A stretch of 64,000 nt of DNA from Nocardioides sp. Soil805 (GCF_001429625.1 NZ_LMSU01000004.1:190715-254714); one strand, 5' to 3'. Counted from the stretch's first letter, positions 32,907-44,943 are shown. Numbers and translations are program-made. The notes: a model not told the origin generated them from the sequence alone.

Positions 32907-33664
32907 GACACTCCTTGGTCGTGCTGGACTCGGTGGTGCTCGACGAACCCGGTGTCGGGGTCGTCCTCGATGTCTCCCGCCGGCAGGGGGCCGGGGAGGG
33001 CTCGCCCGGTGAGGGCGAGCGCGCGCGACTGCTCGTCGCGCAGGTGCTGCCACAACAACGCGGAGGTGGCCAGCGTGTGTTCCCGTGTGCGGGGCCACGG
33101 GGTCTGTGTGGTCCGCCACGCCTCGCCGACGACGACGTCGATGCGGCTGCGGCGCGGTGGGAGCGAGCTGGTGCCACCGCCGGGCGGGCGGGTGCCGATC
33201 ATCGTCACGGGGACGACGGGGGCCCCGGTGACGAGCGCGAGGTACGTCGCTCCGTGGTGGAAGGTGTCGTAGGTCCCGGCTCCGCGCGTCCCTTCGGGGA
33301 AGACGCCGACCGCTCCCCCGTCGGCGAGCACCCGCAGGCAGGTCTTGACGGCGCCGGGATCGGCGCCGAAGCGGTCGAGCGGGATCTGGCCGGCGCCGCG
33401 CAGGAACGCGCCCGTCGCTCCGTCGAACATCTCCTGCTTGCTGAGGGCGTGCACCGGGCGGGGCGTGCAGATGGCGAGGAGCGGCCCGTCGATCCAGCCG
33501 ACGTGGTTGCTGGTGAGCACGACCGGCCCCCCGGTCGGGACGCGGTCGGTGCCGTGGACGTGGAGGTCCCACCAGACGCCGGCCCCGGCGCGCGCGAGGG
33601 GGCGGAGGCCGTGCAGCATGACCCGGCGGGGGTGCCTCCGGCCGGGTCGGGGCAGGGCGGTCAC
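32903..33664 (-). CDS. 1-acyl-sn-glycerol-3-phosphate acyltransferase family (PlsC-like)
   Basis: A 253-residue acyltransferase. Motif I is NHVGWID (H-x4-D form), motif III is VFPEGTRG, and motif IV is VVPVTMIG. These assign it to the PlsC family that acylates lysophosphatidic acid or related lipids at the membrane. GTG 33664 overlaps the cmk stop (GTGA) and its TGA overlaps der (ATGA), so translation is coupled through the operon. A start at the later Met (MLHGL) is possible. Confidence 0.88.
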   Translation of the reverse strand: MTALPRPGRRHPRRVMLHGLRPLARAGAGVWWDLHVHGTDRVPTGGPVVLTSNHVGWIDGPLLAICTPRPVHALSKQEMFDGATGAFLRGAGQIPLDRFGADPGAVKTCLRVLADGGAVGVFPEGTRGAGTYDTFHHGATYLALVTGAPVVPVTMIGTRPPGGGTSSLPPRRSRIDVVVGEAWRTTQTPWPRTREHTLATSALLWQHLRDEQSRALALTGRALPGPLPAGDIEDDPDTGFVEHHRVQHDQGVS

Positions 33665-34335
33665 GCTTCCGCCTCGACCGCCTCCACCAGCGCCACGACC
33701 TGGGAGACGACCTCGTCCAGGGTGTACGGCGTGGTGTCGATGTGGACGGCCCCGTCGGCCATCACCAGGGGCGCGGTGGCGCGGCCGGAGTCGATCCGGT
33801 CCCGGGCCAGCAGGGACTCCTGGGTGGCGGTGACGTCGCCGCCGGCCTCGGCCGCGCGACGCAGCGCCCGGGCCTGCGGGTCGGCGGACAGGTAGACCTT
33901 GACGGCCGCGTCGGGCGCCACCACCGAGCCGATGTCGCGGCCCTCGACCACGATCCCGCCCGTGGCCAGGCTCCGGGCGATGATCTCGCGCTGGAGGTCC
34001 AGCAGCAGGGCGCGCACCTCCGGCACGGCGCTGACCGGGCTGACCGCGGCGTTGACCTCGTCGGAGCGGATGCCCACCGCGACGTCGACGTCGTCGACGG
34101 CGATGGTCGGCCCGAGCGGGTCGGTGCCCGAGCGGATCACCGGCTCGTGGACGCGGGCCGCGACGGCGGCCGGGTCGTGGACGTCGACGCCCTGGCGCAG
34201 CATCCACCACGTGATCGCCCGGAACATCGCCCCGGTGTCGAGGTAGGCGAGGCCGAGACGGGCGGCCACGCCGCGCGACGTGCTGGACTTGCCGGAGCCG
34301 GAGGGACCGTCGACGGCGACGACAAGAGATCTCAC
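33661..34335 (-). CDS. cmk: Cytidylate kinase
   Basis: A 224-residue (d)CMP kinase. P-loop GPSGSGKSS (residues about 10-18), YLDTGAMFRAITWWML of the CMP-binding region, VVEGRDIGSVVAPDA and LLARDRIDSGRATAPL are the standard blocks. It phosphorylates CMP/dCMP with ATP for nucleotide supply. Start is GTG 34335; neighbours are tyrA (11 bases upstream) and plsC (overlap). Neighbouring cmk and der genes are also adjacent in mycobacteria. Confidence 0.93.
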   Translation of the reverse strand: MRSLVVAVDGPSGSGKSSTSRGVAARLGLAYLDTGAMFRAITWWMLRQGVDVHDPAAVAARVHEPVIRSGTDPLGPTIAVDDVDVAVGIRSDEVNAAVSPVSAVPEVRALLLDLQREIIARSLATGGIVVEGRDIGSVVAPDAAVKVYLSADPQARALRRAAEAGGDVTATQESLLARDRIDSGRATAPLVMADGAVHIDTTPYTLDEVVSQVVALVEAVEAEA

Positions 34336-34346
34336 GGGCGCTGAGA

Positions 34347-35420
34347 CTACCGGTGAGTGGTCCACCCGCGAGATTCCAGAGCACCGAGCAGGTGCTCGGC
34401 GTCGTCCTCGAGGACGAGCAGCTCGGTGAGGCCGACCGGACGACCGGGGTCGTGGTCGATGTGGACGTCCTCGACGTTGACCCCGATCTCGCCGGCGTCG
34501 CCGAACAGCCGGGCCAGCTCCCCCGGGTGGTCGGGGACCGAGACGAAGACCGAGCGCATCGGCCGCACCGGTCCGCCGTGCTTGCCCGGGATCACGCGCG
34601 TGCCGGCCACGCCGGCGCCGAGGATGGCCTCCAGCGACTCGCGGTCGCTGTCGCGGACGGCGGCGATCAGCACGTCGAGCTGCTCGCGCACCTCGCCGAG
34701 CAGGTCGGTGACGGCGTCCGCGTTGGCGCCGAGGATCTGCTGCCACAGGGCCGGGTCGCTCGCGGCGACCCGGGTGACGTCCCGGACCCCCTGGCCGGAC
34801 AGGGCGAGGTGCTCGGGGGGCGCGCCCGCCAGCCGGCCGGCCACGAGGACGGCCGCGAGGTGCGGCAGGTGGGAGGTGCGGGCCACGGCCCGGTCGTGGT
34901 CCTCCGGGGCGAGGCGTGCCTCGACTCCCCCGCACAGCCGCACCAGGGCCGAGACCAGCGCCACCGCGTCGTCGTCGGCGCCGGGGTGGGGCGTCACCGC
35001 CCAGGGTCGCCCGTCGAAGAGGGCCGCACTGGCCGCGAGGGGCCCCGAGCGCTCGCTGCCCGCCATGGGGTGGGACCCGACGTAGCGCGACAGGGACGCG
35101 GGCGCGACCCGCGCCGCCACCTCGGCCAGCGGGGCGGCCTTGACCGACCCGACGTCGGTGACGACGGCGTCCGAGGCGTCGAGCGCGGCGACGATCGCGC
35201 CGGCGAGGTGGTCCGGCGGAACGGCGACGACGACGAGCTGCGGCCGGTCGTCCGGACGGCGTACCCGTCCGGCGCCGAGCCCGGTGGCGGTGCGGACGTG
35301 CTCCGGGGCCACGTCGGTGAGCAGGACCTCGATCCCCGCCCGCCGGCACGCCAGGGCGATCGACGTGCCGAGGAGCCCGGCGCCGACGACCTCGACCGGG
35401 CCGGTCAGCTCACTGCTCAT
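34347..35420 (-). CDS. tyrA: Prephenate dehydrogenase
   Basis: A 357-residue NAD-dependent enzyme of tyrosine synthesis: prephenate to 4-hydroxyphenylpyruvate + CO2. Rossmann motif VVGAGLLGTSIALAC at the N-terminus, YVGSHPMAGSERSGP with the catalytic His block, and VPDHPGELARLFGDAGEIGV at the start of a C-terminal ACT-type domain that may bind tyrosine. ATG 35420 overlaps the aroH stop by 11 bases, so chorismate mutase and prephenate dehydrogenase are made together, covering two successive steps. Confidence 0.92.
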   Translation of the reverse strand: MSSELTGPVEVVGAGLLGTSIALACRRAGIEVLLTDVAPEHVRTATGLGAGRVRRPDDRPQLVVVAVPPDHLAGAIVAALDASDAVVTDVGSVKAAPLAEVAARVAPASLSRYVGSHPMAGSERSGPLAASAALFDGRPWAVTPHPGADDDAVALVSALVRLCGGVEARLAPEDHDRAVARTSHLPHLAAVLVAGRLAGAPPEHLALSGQGVRDVTRVAASDPALWQQILGANADAVTDLLGEVREQLDVLIAAVRDSDRESLEAILGAGVAGTRVIPGKHGGPVRPMRSVFVSVPDHPGELARLFGDAGEIGVNVEDVHIDHDPGRPVGLTELLVLEDDAEHLLGALESRGWTTHR

Positions 35421-35796
35421 CGGGGACGTCGCGGGTCTTGGTGAGGTCGCGGCGAAGGTTGGCGGCACCGTGCAGGTAGACGTGGGTGACCTCGCCCCGG
35501 GTCAGGTCGGTCTCCACGTGCGCCATCATCCGCACCACGCGCGGCATGGAGCCGGCGATCTCGAGCTCGCGGGCGCAGATGAGGGGTACGTCGCCGAAGC
35601 CGAGGCGCCGGGCGGCGTACGCCGGGAACTCGCTCACCAGGTCGCTGGTGGCGGTGAAGATCACCGAGATGAAGTCGTCGACCTCCAGCGCGTTGGACTC
35701 CATCACGTCGAGCACCATCTCAGCCACCCGGTCGAGCATGTGCTCACGCGTGTCCTCGTCGAGCTGCGTCGCGCCTCGCACGGCTCGCACGGCCAT
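35410..35796 (-). CDS. aroH: Chorismate mutase (AroH class)
   Basis: A 128-residue enzyme of the trimeric AroH fold (Bacillus type). It starts AVRAVRGATQLDEDTREHML, has VEVDDFISVIFTATSDLV-like core text (here LEVDDFISVIFTATSDLVS), and GDVPLICARELEIAGSMPRV with the active-site Arg region. It converts chorismate to prephenate. GGAAGGGCAGGGAC precedes the ATG. TAGCCT (35829-35834 on this strand) is a likely -10 box. It feeds the overlapping tyrA product. Confidence 0.93.
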   Translation of the reverse strand: MAVRAVRGATQLDEDTREHMLDRVAEMVLDVMESNALEVDDFISVIFTATSDLVSEFPAYAARRLGFGDVPLICARELEIAGSMPRVVRMMAHVETDLTRGEVTHVYLHGAANLRRDLTKTRDVPDEQ

Positions 35797-35828
35797 GTCC
35801 CTGCCCTTCCTCGTCGGTCAACCCGGCA

Positions 35829-35834
35829 AGGCTA
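35829..35834 (-). promoter_or_regulatory. Likely -10 box of the aroH-tyrA-cmk-plsC-der operon
   Basis: TAGCCT on the minus strand, 33 bases before the aroH ATG, fits TANNNT. No convincing -35 is seen. It suggests that the operon downstream of the inserted katG gene has its own promoter. Confidence 0.4.
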
Positions 35835-35879
35835 ACGACGACGGGGCCGGCCCCCGCACCGTGTCTCACCGGTCCGGGG

Positions 35880-35900
35880 GCCGACCCCGCTCGGGTCGGC
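35880..35900 (-). terminator. Hairpin after katG
   Basis: GCCGACCC (35880-35887) and GGGTCGGC (35893-35900) pair perfectly around a five-base loop, 19 bases beyond the katG stop. It would separate katG transcription from the aroH operon. Confidence 0.6.
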
Positions 35901-35918
35901 ACTCAGGTCGTCGTGCGC

Positions 35919-38192
<2,274 letters not shown>

Positions 38193-38221
38193 CTGGTTCC
38201 TTCCGGAGGGATGGTCACTGG

Positions 38222-38656
38222 TCACTGGTGGTTGCGGTCGGTCGCACAGGCGGGGCAGGTGCCCCAGTAGACGACCTCGGCCTCGTCGACCTCGAAGCCG
38301 TGGTCGTGGGAGGCGGTCAGGCAGGGGGCGTCGCCGACGGCGCAGTCGATGTCGGCGATCGCGCCGCAGCGCCGGCACACGACGTGGTGGTGGTTGTCCC
38401 CCACCCGCGCCTCGTAGCGGGCCAGGGACCCGGCGGGCTGGATGCGACGCAGCAGGCCCGCGTCGGTCAGGGCCCGCAGCACGTCGTACACCGCCTGGTG
38501 GGACACGTCCGGCAGGGACCGGCGCGCCTCGCGGATGATCGTCTCCGTGCCCGCGTGCGGGTGGGCGTGCACCACGCCGAGGACCGCCAGGCGGGGCTGG
38601 GTGACCCTCAGGTCGGCACCCTTGAGCGCCTCGCGGAGGTCGGGTTCGACGGCCAT
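38222..38656 (-). CDS. furA: Fur-family regulator FurA
   Basis: A 144-residue metal-dependent repressor. The N-terminal winged helix includes RVTQPRLAVLGVVHAHPHAG and VSHQAVYDVLRALTDAGLLR; the C-terminal half has HHHVVCRRCGAIADIDCAVG and a closing CPAC, two CxxC pairs for a structural zinc. It is expected to repress furA-katG until oxidised by peroxide, as known in mycobacteria and Streptomyces. The ATG is six bases after a -10 box, so translation is probably leaderless. Confidence 0.93.
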   Translation of the reverse strand: MAVEPDLREALKGADLRVTQPRLAVLGVVHAHPHAGTETIIREARRSLPDVSHQAVYDVLRALTDAGLLRRIQPAGSLARYEARVGDNHHHVVCRRCGAIADIDCAVGDAPCLTASHDHGFEVDEAEVVYWGTCPACATDRNHQ

Positions 38657-38662
38657 GGCCCC

Positions 38663-38693
38663 ACTCTCGCGCCCAGTCTTGATCGAGTCAAGA
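38663..38693 (-). promoter_or_regulatory. furA-katG promoter with FurA operator
   Basis: On the minus strand, TTGACT (38686-38691) and GAGAGT (38663-38668) are 17 bases apart. The perfect inverted repeat TCTTGA-CTCGA-TCAAGA (38677-38693) covers the -35 box and resembles the AATCTTGA FurA box of mycobacteria. FurA bound there would block RNA polymerase. Confidence 0.75.
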
Positions 38694-38709
38694 TTGACGC
38701 GCGGAGGGT

Positions 38710-39510
38710 CTACAGGTCGGCGCTGTCCATCAGCACGCCGAGCTCGGTGAGGCTGAGCTCGCGCATCTCCCCCACCGCCAGGGTGCCCAGCTCGATCGGG
38801 CCGATGGAGGTCCGGGTGAGCCGCGTGACGGGGTGCCCCACGTGCTCGAGCAGGCGGCGCACGATGCGGTTGCGTCCCTCGTGGATGACGAGCTCGACGA
38901 TGGTGCGCTCACGCGACGTCCGTCCGTGGCTGCCCTCCACGACGCGGGCGCGGGAGACCGCCACGGGGCCGTCGTCGAGGGTGACCCCGGCGAGCAGCTG
39001 CTTGATGATCCCGCGGTGGAGCTGACCCTCGACCTCCGCGACGTACGTCTTCTCGATCTCGTACGACGGGTGCGCGAGGCGCTGGGCGAAGTCACCGTCG
39101 TTGGTCAGGATCAGCAGGCCCGAGGTGTCGGTGTCGAGTCGGCCGACGTGGAAGAGCCGCTCGGGACGGTCGGCGACCAGGTCGCCGATCGAGCGCCGGC
39201 CCTCGGGGTCCGACATCGTGGAGACCACGCCCCTCGGCTTGTTGAGCACGAGGTAGACGTGCGGGGAGATCGGCGGCAGCCGGCGGCCCTCGACGCGGAT
39301 CACCGCGGTGCGTGGGTCGACCTTGGTGCCGAGCCGGGTGACGACCTCGCCGTCGACCTCGACCGCGCCCTCGAGCATCAGCTCCTCGCACTTGCGGCGG
39401 CTGGCCACGCCGGACTGGGCCAGCAGCTTCTGCAGCCGGATCAGCCCGTCCTCGTCGGTGTCGGGCCGCTGGGAGGCGGGGTGGGTATCCTTCTCGTCGT
39501 GCGGCTTCAT
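38710..39510 (-). CDS. rluB: rRNA pseudouridine synthase (RluB/RsuA family)
   Basis: A 266-residue enzyme. An S4 RNA-binding domain (LIRLQKLLAQSGVASRRKCE) precedes the catalytic domain with GRLDTDTSGLLILTNDG, where the Asp of LDTDT is the catalytic residue. It isomerises a uridine in 23S rRNA. ATG 39510 overlaps the scpB stop (ATGA). The parA-scpA-scpB-rluB order is common in actinobacteria. Confidence 0.93.
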   Translation of the reverse strand: MKPHDEKDTHPASQRPDTDEDGLIRLQKLLAQSGVASRRKCEELMLEGAVEVDGEVVTRLGTKVDPRTAVIRVEGRRLPPISPHVYLVLNKPRGVVSTMSDPEGRRSIGDLVADRPERLFHVGRLDTDTSGLLILTNDGDFAQRLAHPSYEIEKTYVAEVEGQLHRGIIKQLLAGVTLDDGPVAVSRARVVEGSHGRTSRERTIVELVIHEGRNRIVRRLLEHVGHPVTRLTRTSIGPIELGTLAVGEMRELSLTELGVLMDSADL

Positions 39511-40259
39511 GCGGGCTCGGTGCCCCCGTCGGGCTCGGTGCCGGCGCCGCTGTGCGGCGAGTGCGGCTGGTGCGGCTGGTGCGGCTGGGACGTGTGGTCG
39601 GGTGCGGGCTCGGGAGCCGGCTCGGGGCTCGGCTCGGGGCTCGGCTCGGGGCTCGGCTCGGGGCTCGTGCCGGTCACGCTGGCCAGCTCGTCCTCGAGGT
39701 CGTCCATGTCGGGCAGGTAGGGCGCGAGCTCGGGCAGGTCGTGGAGGGAGGAGATGCCGATCCGCTCGAGGAAGTAGGTCGTCGTGCGGTAGAGGTTGGC
39801 GCCGGTCTCGCCGTCCTGGCCCGCCTCCTCGACCAGCCCTCGGGTGAGCAGGGTGCGCATCACCCCGTCCACGCTCACACCGCGGATCGCCGAGACCCGC
39901 GCACGCGACACCGGCTGCTTGTAGGCGACCACGGCCAGGGTCTCCAGCGCCGCCTGGGTCAGGCGCGCCTGCTGGCCCTCGAGCACGAAGCCCTCCACCA
40001 CGGCGGCGTACTCGTCGCGGGTGTAGTAGCGCCACCCGCCGGCCACGTTGCGCAGCTCGAACCCGCGTCCCTGCTCGGTGTACGACGCCGCCAGCTCGTC
40101 GAGGGCGGCCTCGACGTCGGCGACGGGGTGCCCGACGACGGAGGCGAGGCGCACCTTGTCGAGCGGCTCGTCGGCCACCATCAGGATCGCCTCGAGCGAG
40201 GGGTGCAGCGCCGCGACAGCGACGTCGAGGGTCTCCGGCGACGGGTCGTTCTCGGTCAC
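39507..40259 (-). CDS. scpB: Segregation and condensation protein B
   Basis: A 250-residue protein. Two winged-helix domains (from LEAILMVADEPLDKVRLASV, then LTQAALETLAVVAYKQPVSR and ARVSAIRGVSVDGVMRTLLT) are typical of ScpB, a kleisin partner in the SMC condensin complex. The last 55 residues are a low-complexity tail of repeated S/A-P-E-P units and His/Gln/Pro-rich units, encoded by short tandem repeats; this is longer than in most relatives and probably disordered. Start is GTG 40259, overlapping scpA. Confidence 0.92.
   Translation of the reverse strand: MTENDPSPETLDVAVAALHPSLEAILMVADEPLDKVRLASVVGHPVADVEAALDELAASYTEQGRGFELRNVAGGWRYYTRDEYAAVVEGFVLEGQQARLTQAALETLAVVAYKQPVSRARVSAIRGVSVDGVMRTLLTRGLVEEAGQDGETGANLYRTTTYFLERIGISSLHDLPELAPYLPDMDDLEDELASVTGTSPEPSPEPSPEPSPEPAPEPAPDHTSQPHQPHQPHSPHSGAGTEPDGGTEPA
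39562..39666 (-). repeat. Short tandem repeats inside scpB (9 and 12 bases)
   Basis: GGCTCGGGGCTC is repeated four times without error at 39619-39666, and TGCGGCTGG three times at 39562-39588. On the coding strand they give S-P-E-P and Q-P-H units. Both lengths are multiples of three, so copy number can change without breaking the frame. Confidence 0.9.
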
Positions 40260-41176
40260 GGGGTCTCCTGCGCGTCGTCCTGGTCGGTGTCGTTCTCGTC
40301 GGTGTCGTTCTGGTCGGTGTCGGGGATGTCCAGCTCGGGATCGTCGCCGTCGAACTCGTCGGTGATCTCCACCTCGCCGTCCTCCGCGCCGGTCCAGCGG
40401 ACCGTCAGCTCGCCGAGCGGGGTCATCTGCTCGAAGCCCACCATGCCCTCGCGGAACAGCTCGAGCAACGACAGGAACCGTGCCACGGTGGTGAGCTTGT
40501 CGGGCGAGTCGCCGCACAGCGCGCGGAAGGTCATCGTGCCACTGCGCCGCAGCCGGTCGACCACCAGCGTCGCCTGCTCACGCACGCTGACCCTGGCGGC
40601 GTGGATGTGCTGGAGGGAGACCTCGAGGACGGGCTTGGGCTCCATCGCGCGCGCCGCGAGTCGGGCGAACTCCTCCAGCCCGATCCCGATCAGCACCTCG
40701 GGAAGCAGCGTCGCGAAGCGCTCCTCGAGCCCCACCTGGCGGGGGTGCCGGGTGGACTCGGCGGCGAGCCGCTGCTCCAGCACGCCGGCGACCTGCTTGA
40801 ACGCGCGGTACTGCATGAGCCGGGCGAAGAGCAGGTCGCGGGCCTCGAGCAGGGCGAGGTCCTCCTCGTCCTCGACGTCGCCCTGCGGCAGCAGCCGAGC
40901 CGCCTTGAGGTCGAGCAGGGTGGAGGCGACCAGCAGGAAGGACGTCGTCTGCTCGAGGTCCCAGACCTTGCCCCCGGCCTTGACGAAGGCGATGAACTCG
41001 TCGGTCACCTGGGACAGGGCGACCTCGGTGATGTCGAGCTTGTGCTTGGCGATCAGCGAGAGCAGCAGGTCGAAGGGGCCCTCGAAGTTGTCGAGACGGA
41101 CCGCGAACGCGGGCGCCACCTCGCCACCGGCCACCTCGCCGCCGATGGATCCGGAGGTCGCGGCGGTGGTGCTCAC
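40256..41176 (-). CDS. scpA: Segregation and condensation protein A (kleisin)
   Basis: A 306-residue kleisin. The N-terminal SMC-neck-binding part starts FAVRLDNFEGPFDLLLSLIA, and the C-terminal winged helix includes MTFRALCGDSPDKLTTVARF. It bridges the SMC heads for chromosome condensation. The acidic tail (DTDQNDTDENDTDQDD) is encoded by three 15-base repeats (40281-40325) and is likely unstructured. GTG 41176 overlaps the upstream gene (GTGA). Confidence 0.93.
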   Translation of the reverse strand: MSTTAATSGSIGGEVAGGEVAPAFAVRLDNFEGPFDLLLSLIAKHKLDITEVALSQVTDEFIAFVKAGGKVWDLEQTTSFLLVASTLLDLKAARLLPQGDVEDEEDLALLEARDLLFARLMQYRAFKQVAGVLEQRLAAESTRHPRQVGLEERFATLLPEVLIGIGLEEFARLAARAMEPKPVLEVSLQHIHAARVSVREQATLVVDRLRRSGTMTFRALCGDSPDKLTTVARFLSLLELFREGMVGFEQMTPLGELTVRWTGAEDGEVEITDEFDGDDPELDIPDTDQNDTDENDTDQDDAQETP

Positions 41177-41508
41177 TCCTCGGTCAGCCGTCGCACGAGC
41201 GCGCTGTCGGCGCCGTGGGCCTCGAAGTCGGCCAGCACCAGGGCCAGCGCCTCCCGCACCACGCGGCCGCGGTCGACGGCGAGCCCGTGGGTGCGGCGCA
41301 GGGACAGACGGGTGTGCTCGAGGTCGAGCAGCTCGTCGGAGGTGACGTAGACGGTCATCTTCTCGTCGTGGCGCACCCGTCCGCTCGGCCTGCGAGGCGC
41401 GGCTTCGGGCTCCGGGTCGTCGCTCACGGCGCGCACGGCGCGCTGCGGCTCCGCCTCGCCCCCGGGCGAGGTGGGGCGGAACAGGTCGTCGGCCGCGGGC
41501 AGGCTCAC
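41173..41508 (-). CDS. Small parA-linked protein, possible ribbon-helix-helix
   Basis: A 111-residue protein between parA and scpA, overlapping both by GTGA junctions. The first 45 residues are disordered (Pro/Glu/Arg-rich). The rest, MTVYVTSDELLDLEHTRLSL and VDRGRVVREALALVLADFEA, looks like a ribbon-helix-helix or small helical DNA-binding domain, so it might serve as a partner of the ParA-like ATPase, for which no ParB is seen nearby. This role is inference. Confidence 0.7.
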   Translation of the reverse strand: MSLPAADDLFRPTSPGGEAEPQRAVRAVSDDPEPEAAPRRPSGRVRHDEKMTVYVTSDELLDLEHTRLSLRRTHGLAVDRGRVVREALALVLADFEAHGADSALVRRLTEE

Positions 41509-42545
41509 TCGGCGGGCCACCGGCCGAGCACCTCCTTGGCGAGCTGGCGGTAGGAGTCGGCCCCGGCCGAGGACGAGGCGTACGACGTGATCGGCTCCCC
41601 GGCCACGGTCGAGTCGGAGAACTTGACGGTGCGCCGGATGACCGTGTGGAAGACCGTGTCGCCCCAGGCCTGCACCAGGCGGTCCATGACCTCGCGGCTG
41701 TGCAGGGTGCGGCCGTCGAACATGGTGCCGAGCACCCCGTCGACCTCCAGGCGCGGGTTGAGCCGCTCGCAGACCTTGTCGATGGTCTGCTTGAGCAGGG
41801 CCACCCCGCGCAGCGCGAAGTACTCGCACTCCAGCGGGACGATGACCCCGTCGGAGGCGGTGAGGGCGTTGACCGTCAGCAGGCCCAGCGACGGCTGGCA
41901 GTCGATGAGGATGACGTCGTACTGGTCGAGGGCGGGGGCCAGGACGCGCTGGAGGGTCTGCTCGCGGGCGACCTCGTGGACCAGCTGGACCTCGGCGGCC
42001 GAGAGGTCGATGTTGGAGGGCAGCAGGTCCATTCCGGGCACGCCGGAGGGGACCACGACCTCGTCGAGGGTGACGTCGCGCTGCATGAGCAGGTTGTAGA
42101 TCGTCAGGTCCATCTCGTGCGGGTTGAGGCCCAGGCCGACCGACAGCGACCCCTGCGGGTCGAAGTCGACCAGGAGCACCTTCCGGCCGTACTCGGCGAG
42201 CGAGGCCCCGAGGTTGATGGTCGTCGTGGTCTTGCCGACCCCACCCTTCTGGTTGCACATCGAGACCACGCGGGCCCGCGTCGTGCCGCTGACCGGGCGA
42301 GGCTCGGGGAACGTCGGCATCGGGCGACCGGTCGGACCCAGCGGCACCACCGCCTCGGGGGCCTCGGTGGCCACCTGGGACCGGGGCTGGGGACGGGCCT
42401 CGGGGCGCGGGAAGGGAAGGGGGTCGCTCACGGGATGACTGTCCTCGGGGGAAGGTGCTGGAACGGGGGTGCGCACGAGCGGGGGCATCTCTGACGCACT
42501 GGTGCCGGACTGGCCCGGGAGACCTGCGAAACCGCCACCGCTCAT
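41505..42545 (-). CDS. ParA-family ATPase
   Basis: A 346-residue MinD/ParA-type ATPase. About 95 residues of Pro-rich, disordered N-terminus lead to the deviant Walker A CNQKGGVGKTTTTINLG, the VDFDPQGSLSVGLG switch and ILIDCQPSLGLLTVNAL. It is the orthologue by position of M. tuberculosis Rv1708, an orphan ParA beside scpAB rather than the parAB pair near the origin. GAGGAG six bases before ATG 42545 decides the start over the earlier ATG, which directly abuts it. Confidence 0.9.
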   Translation of the reverse strand: MSGGGFAGLPGQSGTSASEMPPLVRTPVPAPSPEDSHPVSDPLPFPRPEARPQPRSQVATEAPEAVVPLGPTGRPMPTFPEPRPVSGTTRARVVSMCNQKGGVGKTTTTINLGASLAEYGRKVLLVDFDPQGSLSVGLGLNPHEMDLTIYNLLMQRDVTLDEVVVPSGVPGMDLLPSNIDLSAAEVQLVHEVAREQTLQRVLAPALDQYDVILIDCQPSLGLLTVNALTASDGVIVPLECEYFALRGVALLKQTIDKVCERLNPRLEVDGVLGTMFDGRTLHSREVMDRLVQAWGDTVFHTVIRRTVKFSDSTVAGEPITSYASSSAGADSYRQLAKEVLGRWPAE

Positions 42546-42726
42546 GGACATCTCCTCTTGTCGACTGCTACCGATTGGACCACGCCGGACCCTGCTGGAC
42601 TTTGTCGACACGGCGACACTTTCCCGAGAGTTCCGGGCGACTCTAGAGCGGCCCGGGAGCAGCCACAACACGTGGTCGGCAACCCCCAGCCCCCGGCCGG
42701 GATCTGTGCACTCGGCCCCGTTCCCC

Positions 42727-42751
42727 TGCACAGGCGAGGCCCGCCTGTGCA
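42727..42751. repeat. Inverted repeat TGCACAGGCG/CGCCTGTGCA
   Basis: Ten-base perfect arms around AGGCC in the 296-base region between parA and gntP. CTGTGCAC-like text occurs three times (about 42709, 42745, 42757). It could be a binding site or a transcript hairpin for parA. The rest of this intergenic region holds no gene that I can see; the gntP promoter is described separately. Confidence 0.5.
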
Positions 42752-42772
42752 CAAACCTGTGCACTCGCGACG

Positions 42773-42801
42773 TTGCAAAGGTACTACCTTTCGGGCACCA
42801 T
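42773..42801 (+). promoter_or_regulatory. gntP promoter with palindromic operator AAAGGTACTACCTTT
   Basis: TTGCAA (42773-42778) and CACCAT (42796-42801) are 17 bases apart. The perfect 15-base palindrome AAAGGTA-C-TACCTTT (42777-42791) lies between them, ideal for a repressor. FadR/FCD-type GntR proteins favour GT-N(1-3)-AC cores, so the GntR-family gene at 44257 is the likely binder, with gluconate or a derivative as inducer (inference). Confidence 0.6.
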
Positions 42802-42841
42802 GCTCGGCAGCACGTGACCCCCCTCACAACGGAGCCCACTG

Positions 42842-44230
<1,389 letters not shown>

Positions 44231-44256
44231 GGCCGGCCCCAGAGCTCGGCAGCGCG

Positions 44257-44943
44257 TCAGCGGGGATGGCCGAGGTCGGAGACGACCTCGGCGCAGATCG
44301 CCGTCATGGCGTGGCGGGCGACCTCGGGCTCCCCGCCGGCGACGGCCTCCGCGACGACCTGGTGCAGCCGACGGGCCTCGGGCTTGGGCTCGGGAGGCAT
44401 GAGGTGGTGGTCCGTGCGGCCGCGCAGGACCTCCTCGACGACGTCGCAGAGCCCGGAGAACATCACGTTGCCCGAGGCGCGCAGCAGCAGCCGGTGGAAG
44501 GCGACGTCCTGCTCGAGGAACGTGCGGAGGTCGCCGGCGGACCCGGAGGTCTCCATCTGCTCGGCGATGCGCACGATCTCGGCGCGCTGGGCGTCGTCGG
44601 CGTGCCGGGCGGCCAGGGCGGCGGAGGCCGGCTCGACGGCGGCCCGCAGCTCGCCGAGCTGGTGCAGGTGTCGGACCCGGTCCTCGCCCTCCAGCCGCCA
44701 GCGGATGACGGCCGGGTCGTAGTCGTCCCACTCCTCGCGGGGCAGGATCCGGATCCCGGTGCGACGCCGGCTCTCCACGAGGCCCATCGAGACGAGGACC
44801 TGCACGACCTCGCGGGCCACGGTGCGCGAGACGCCGTAGGCCTCCCCGAGGGAGTCCAGGGTGAGGACGGTCCCCTCGGCCAGGTCGCCGCGGACGATGC
44901 GCGGTCCGACCTCGGCCAGGACGGTGCTGTGGGCGGTCGACAC
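44257..44943 (-). CDS. GntR-family regulator (FCD domain)
   Basis: A 228-residue repressor. The wHTH spans about residues 10-70 (LDSLGEAYGVSRTVAREVVQ then VLVSMGLVESRRRTGIRIL), and the FCD sensing domain has the metal ligands D/E and H in FLEQDVAFHRLLLRASGN and LHQVVAEAV. It likely controls gntP and gntK. TAGGGT (44953-44958 on this strand) is just upstream of GTG 44943, suggesting a leaderless transcript; a start at GTG 44952 is also possible. It is convergent with gntP and divergent from gntK. Confidence 0.88.
   Translation of the reverse strand: MSTAHSTVLAEVGPRIVRGDLAEGTVLTLDSLGEAYGVSRTVAREVVQVLVSMGLVESRRRTGIRILPREEWDDYDPAVIRWRLEGEDRVRHLHQLGELRAAVEPASAALAARHADDAQRAEIVRIAEQMETSGSAGDLRTFLEQDVAFHRLLLRASGNVMFSGLCDVVEEVLRGRTDHHLMPPEPKPEARRLHQVVAEAVAGGEPEVARHAMTAICAEVVSDLGHPR

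Noticed and set aside
39562..39666. Possible CRISPR or mobile repeat
   Set aside because: Units are 9 and 12 bases, contiguous, in frame inside scpB and without spacers; they encode a protein tail.
42546..42841. parS or origin elements near the ParA-family gene
   Set aside because: No TGTTTCACGTGAAACA-like parS, no cluster of TTGTCCACA-type DnaA boxes and no parB gene; this is the orphan ParA beside scpAB.
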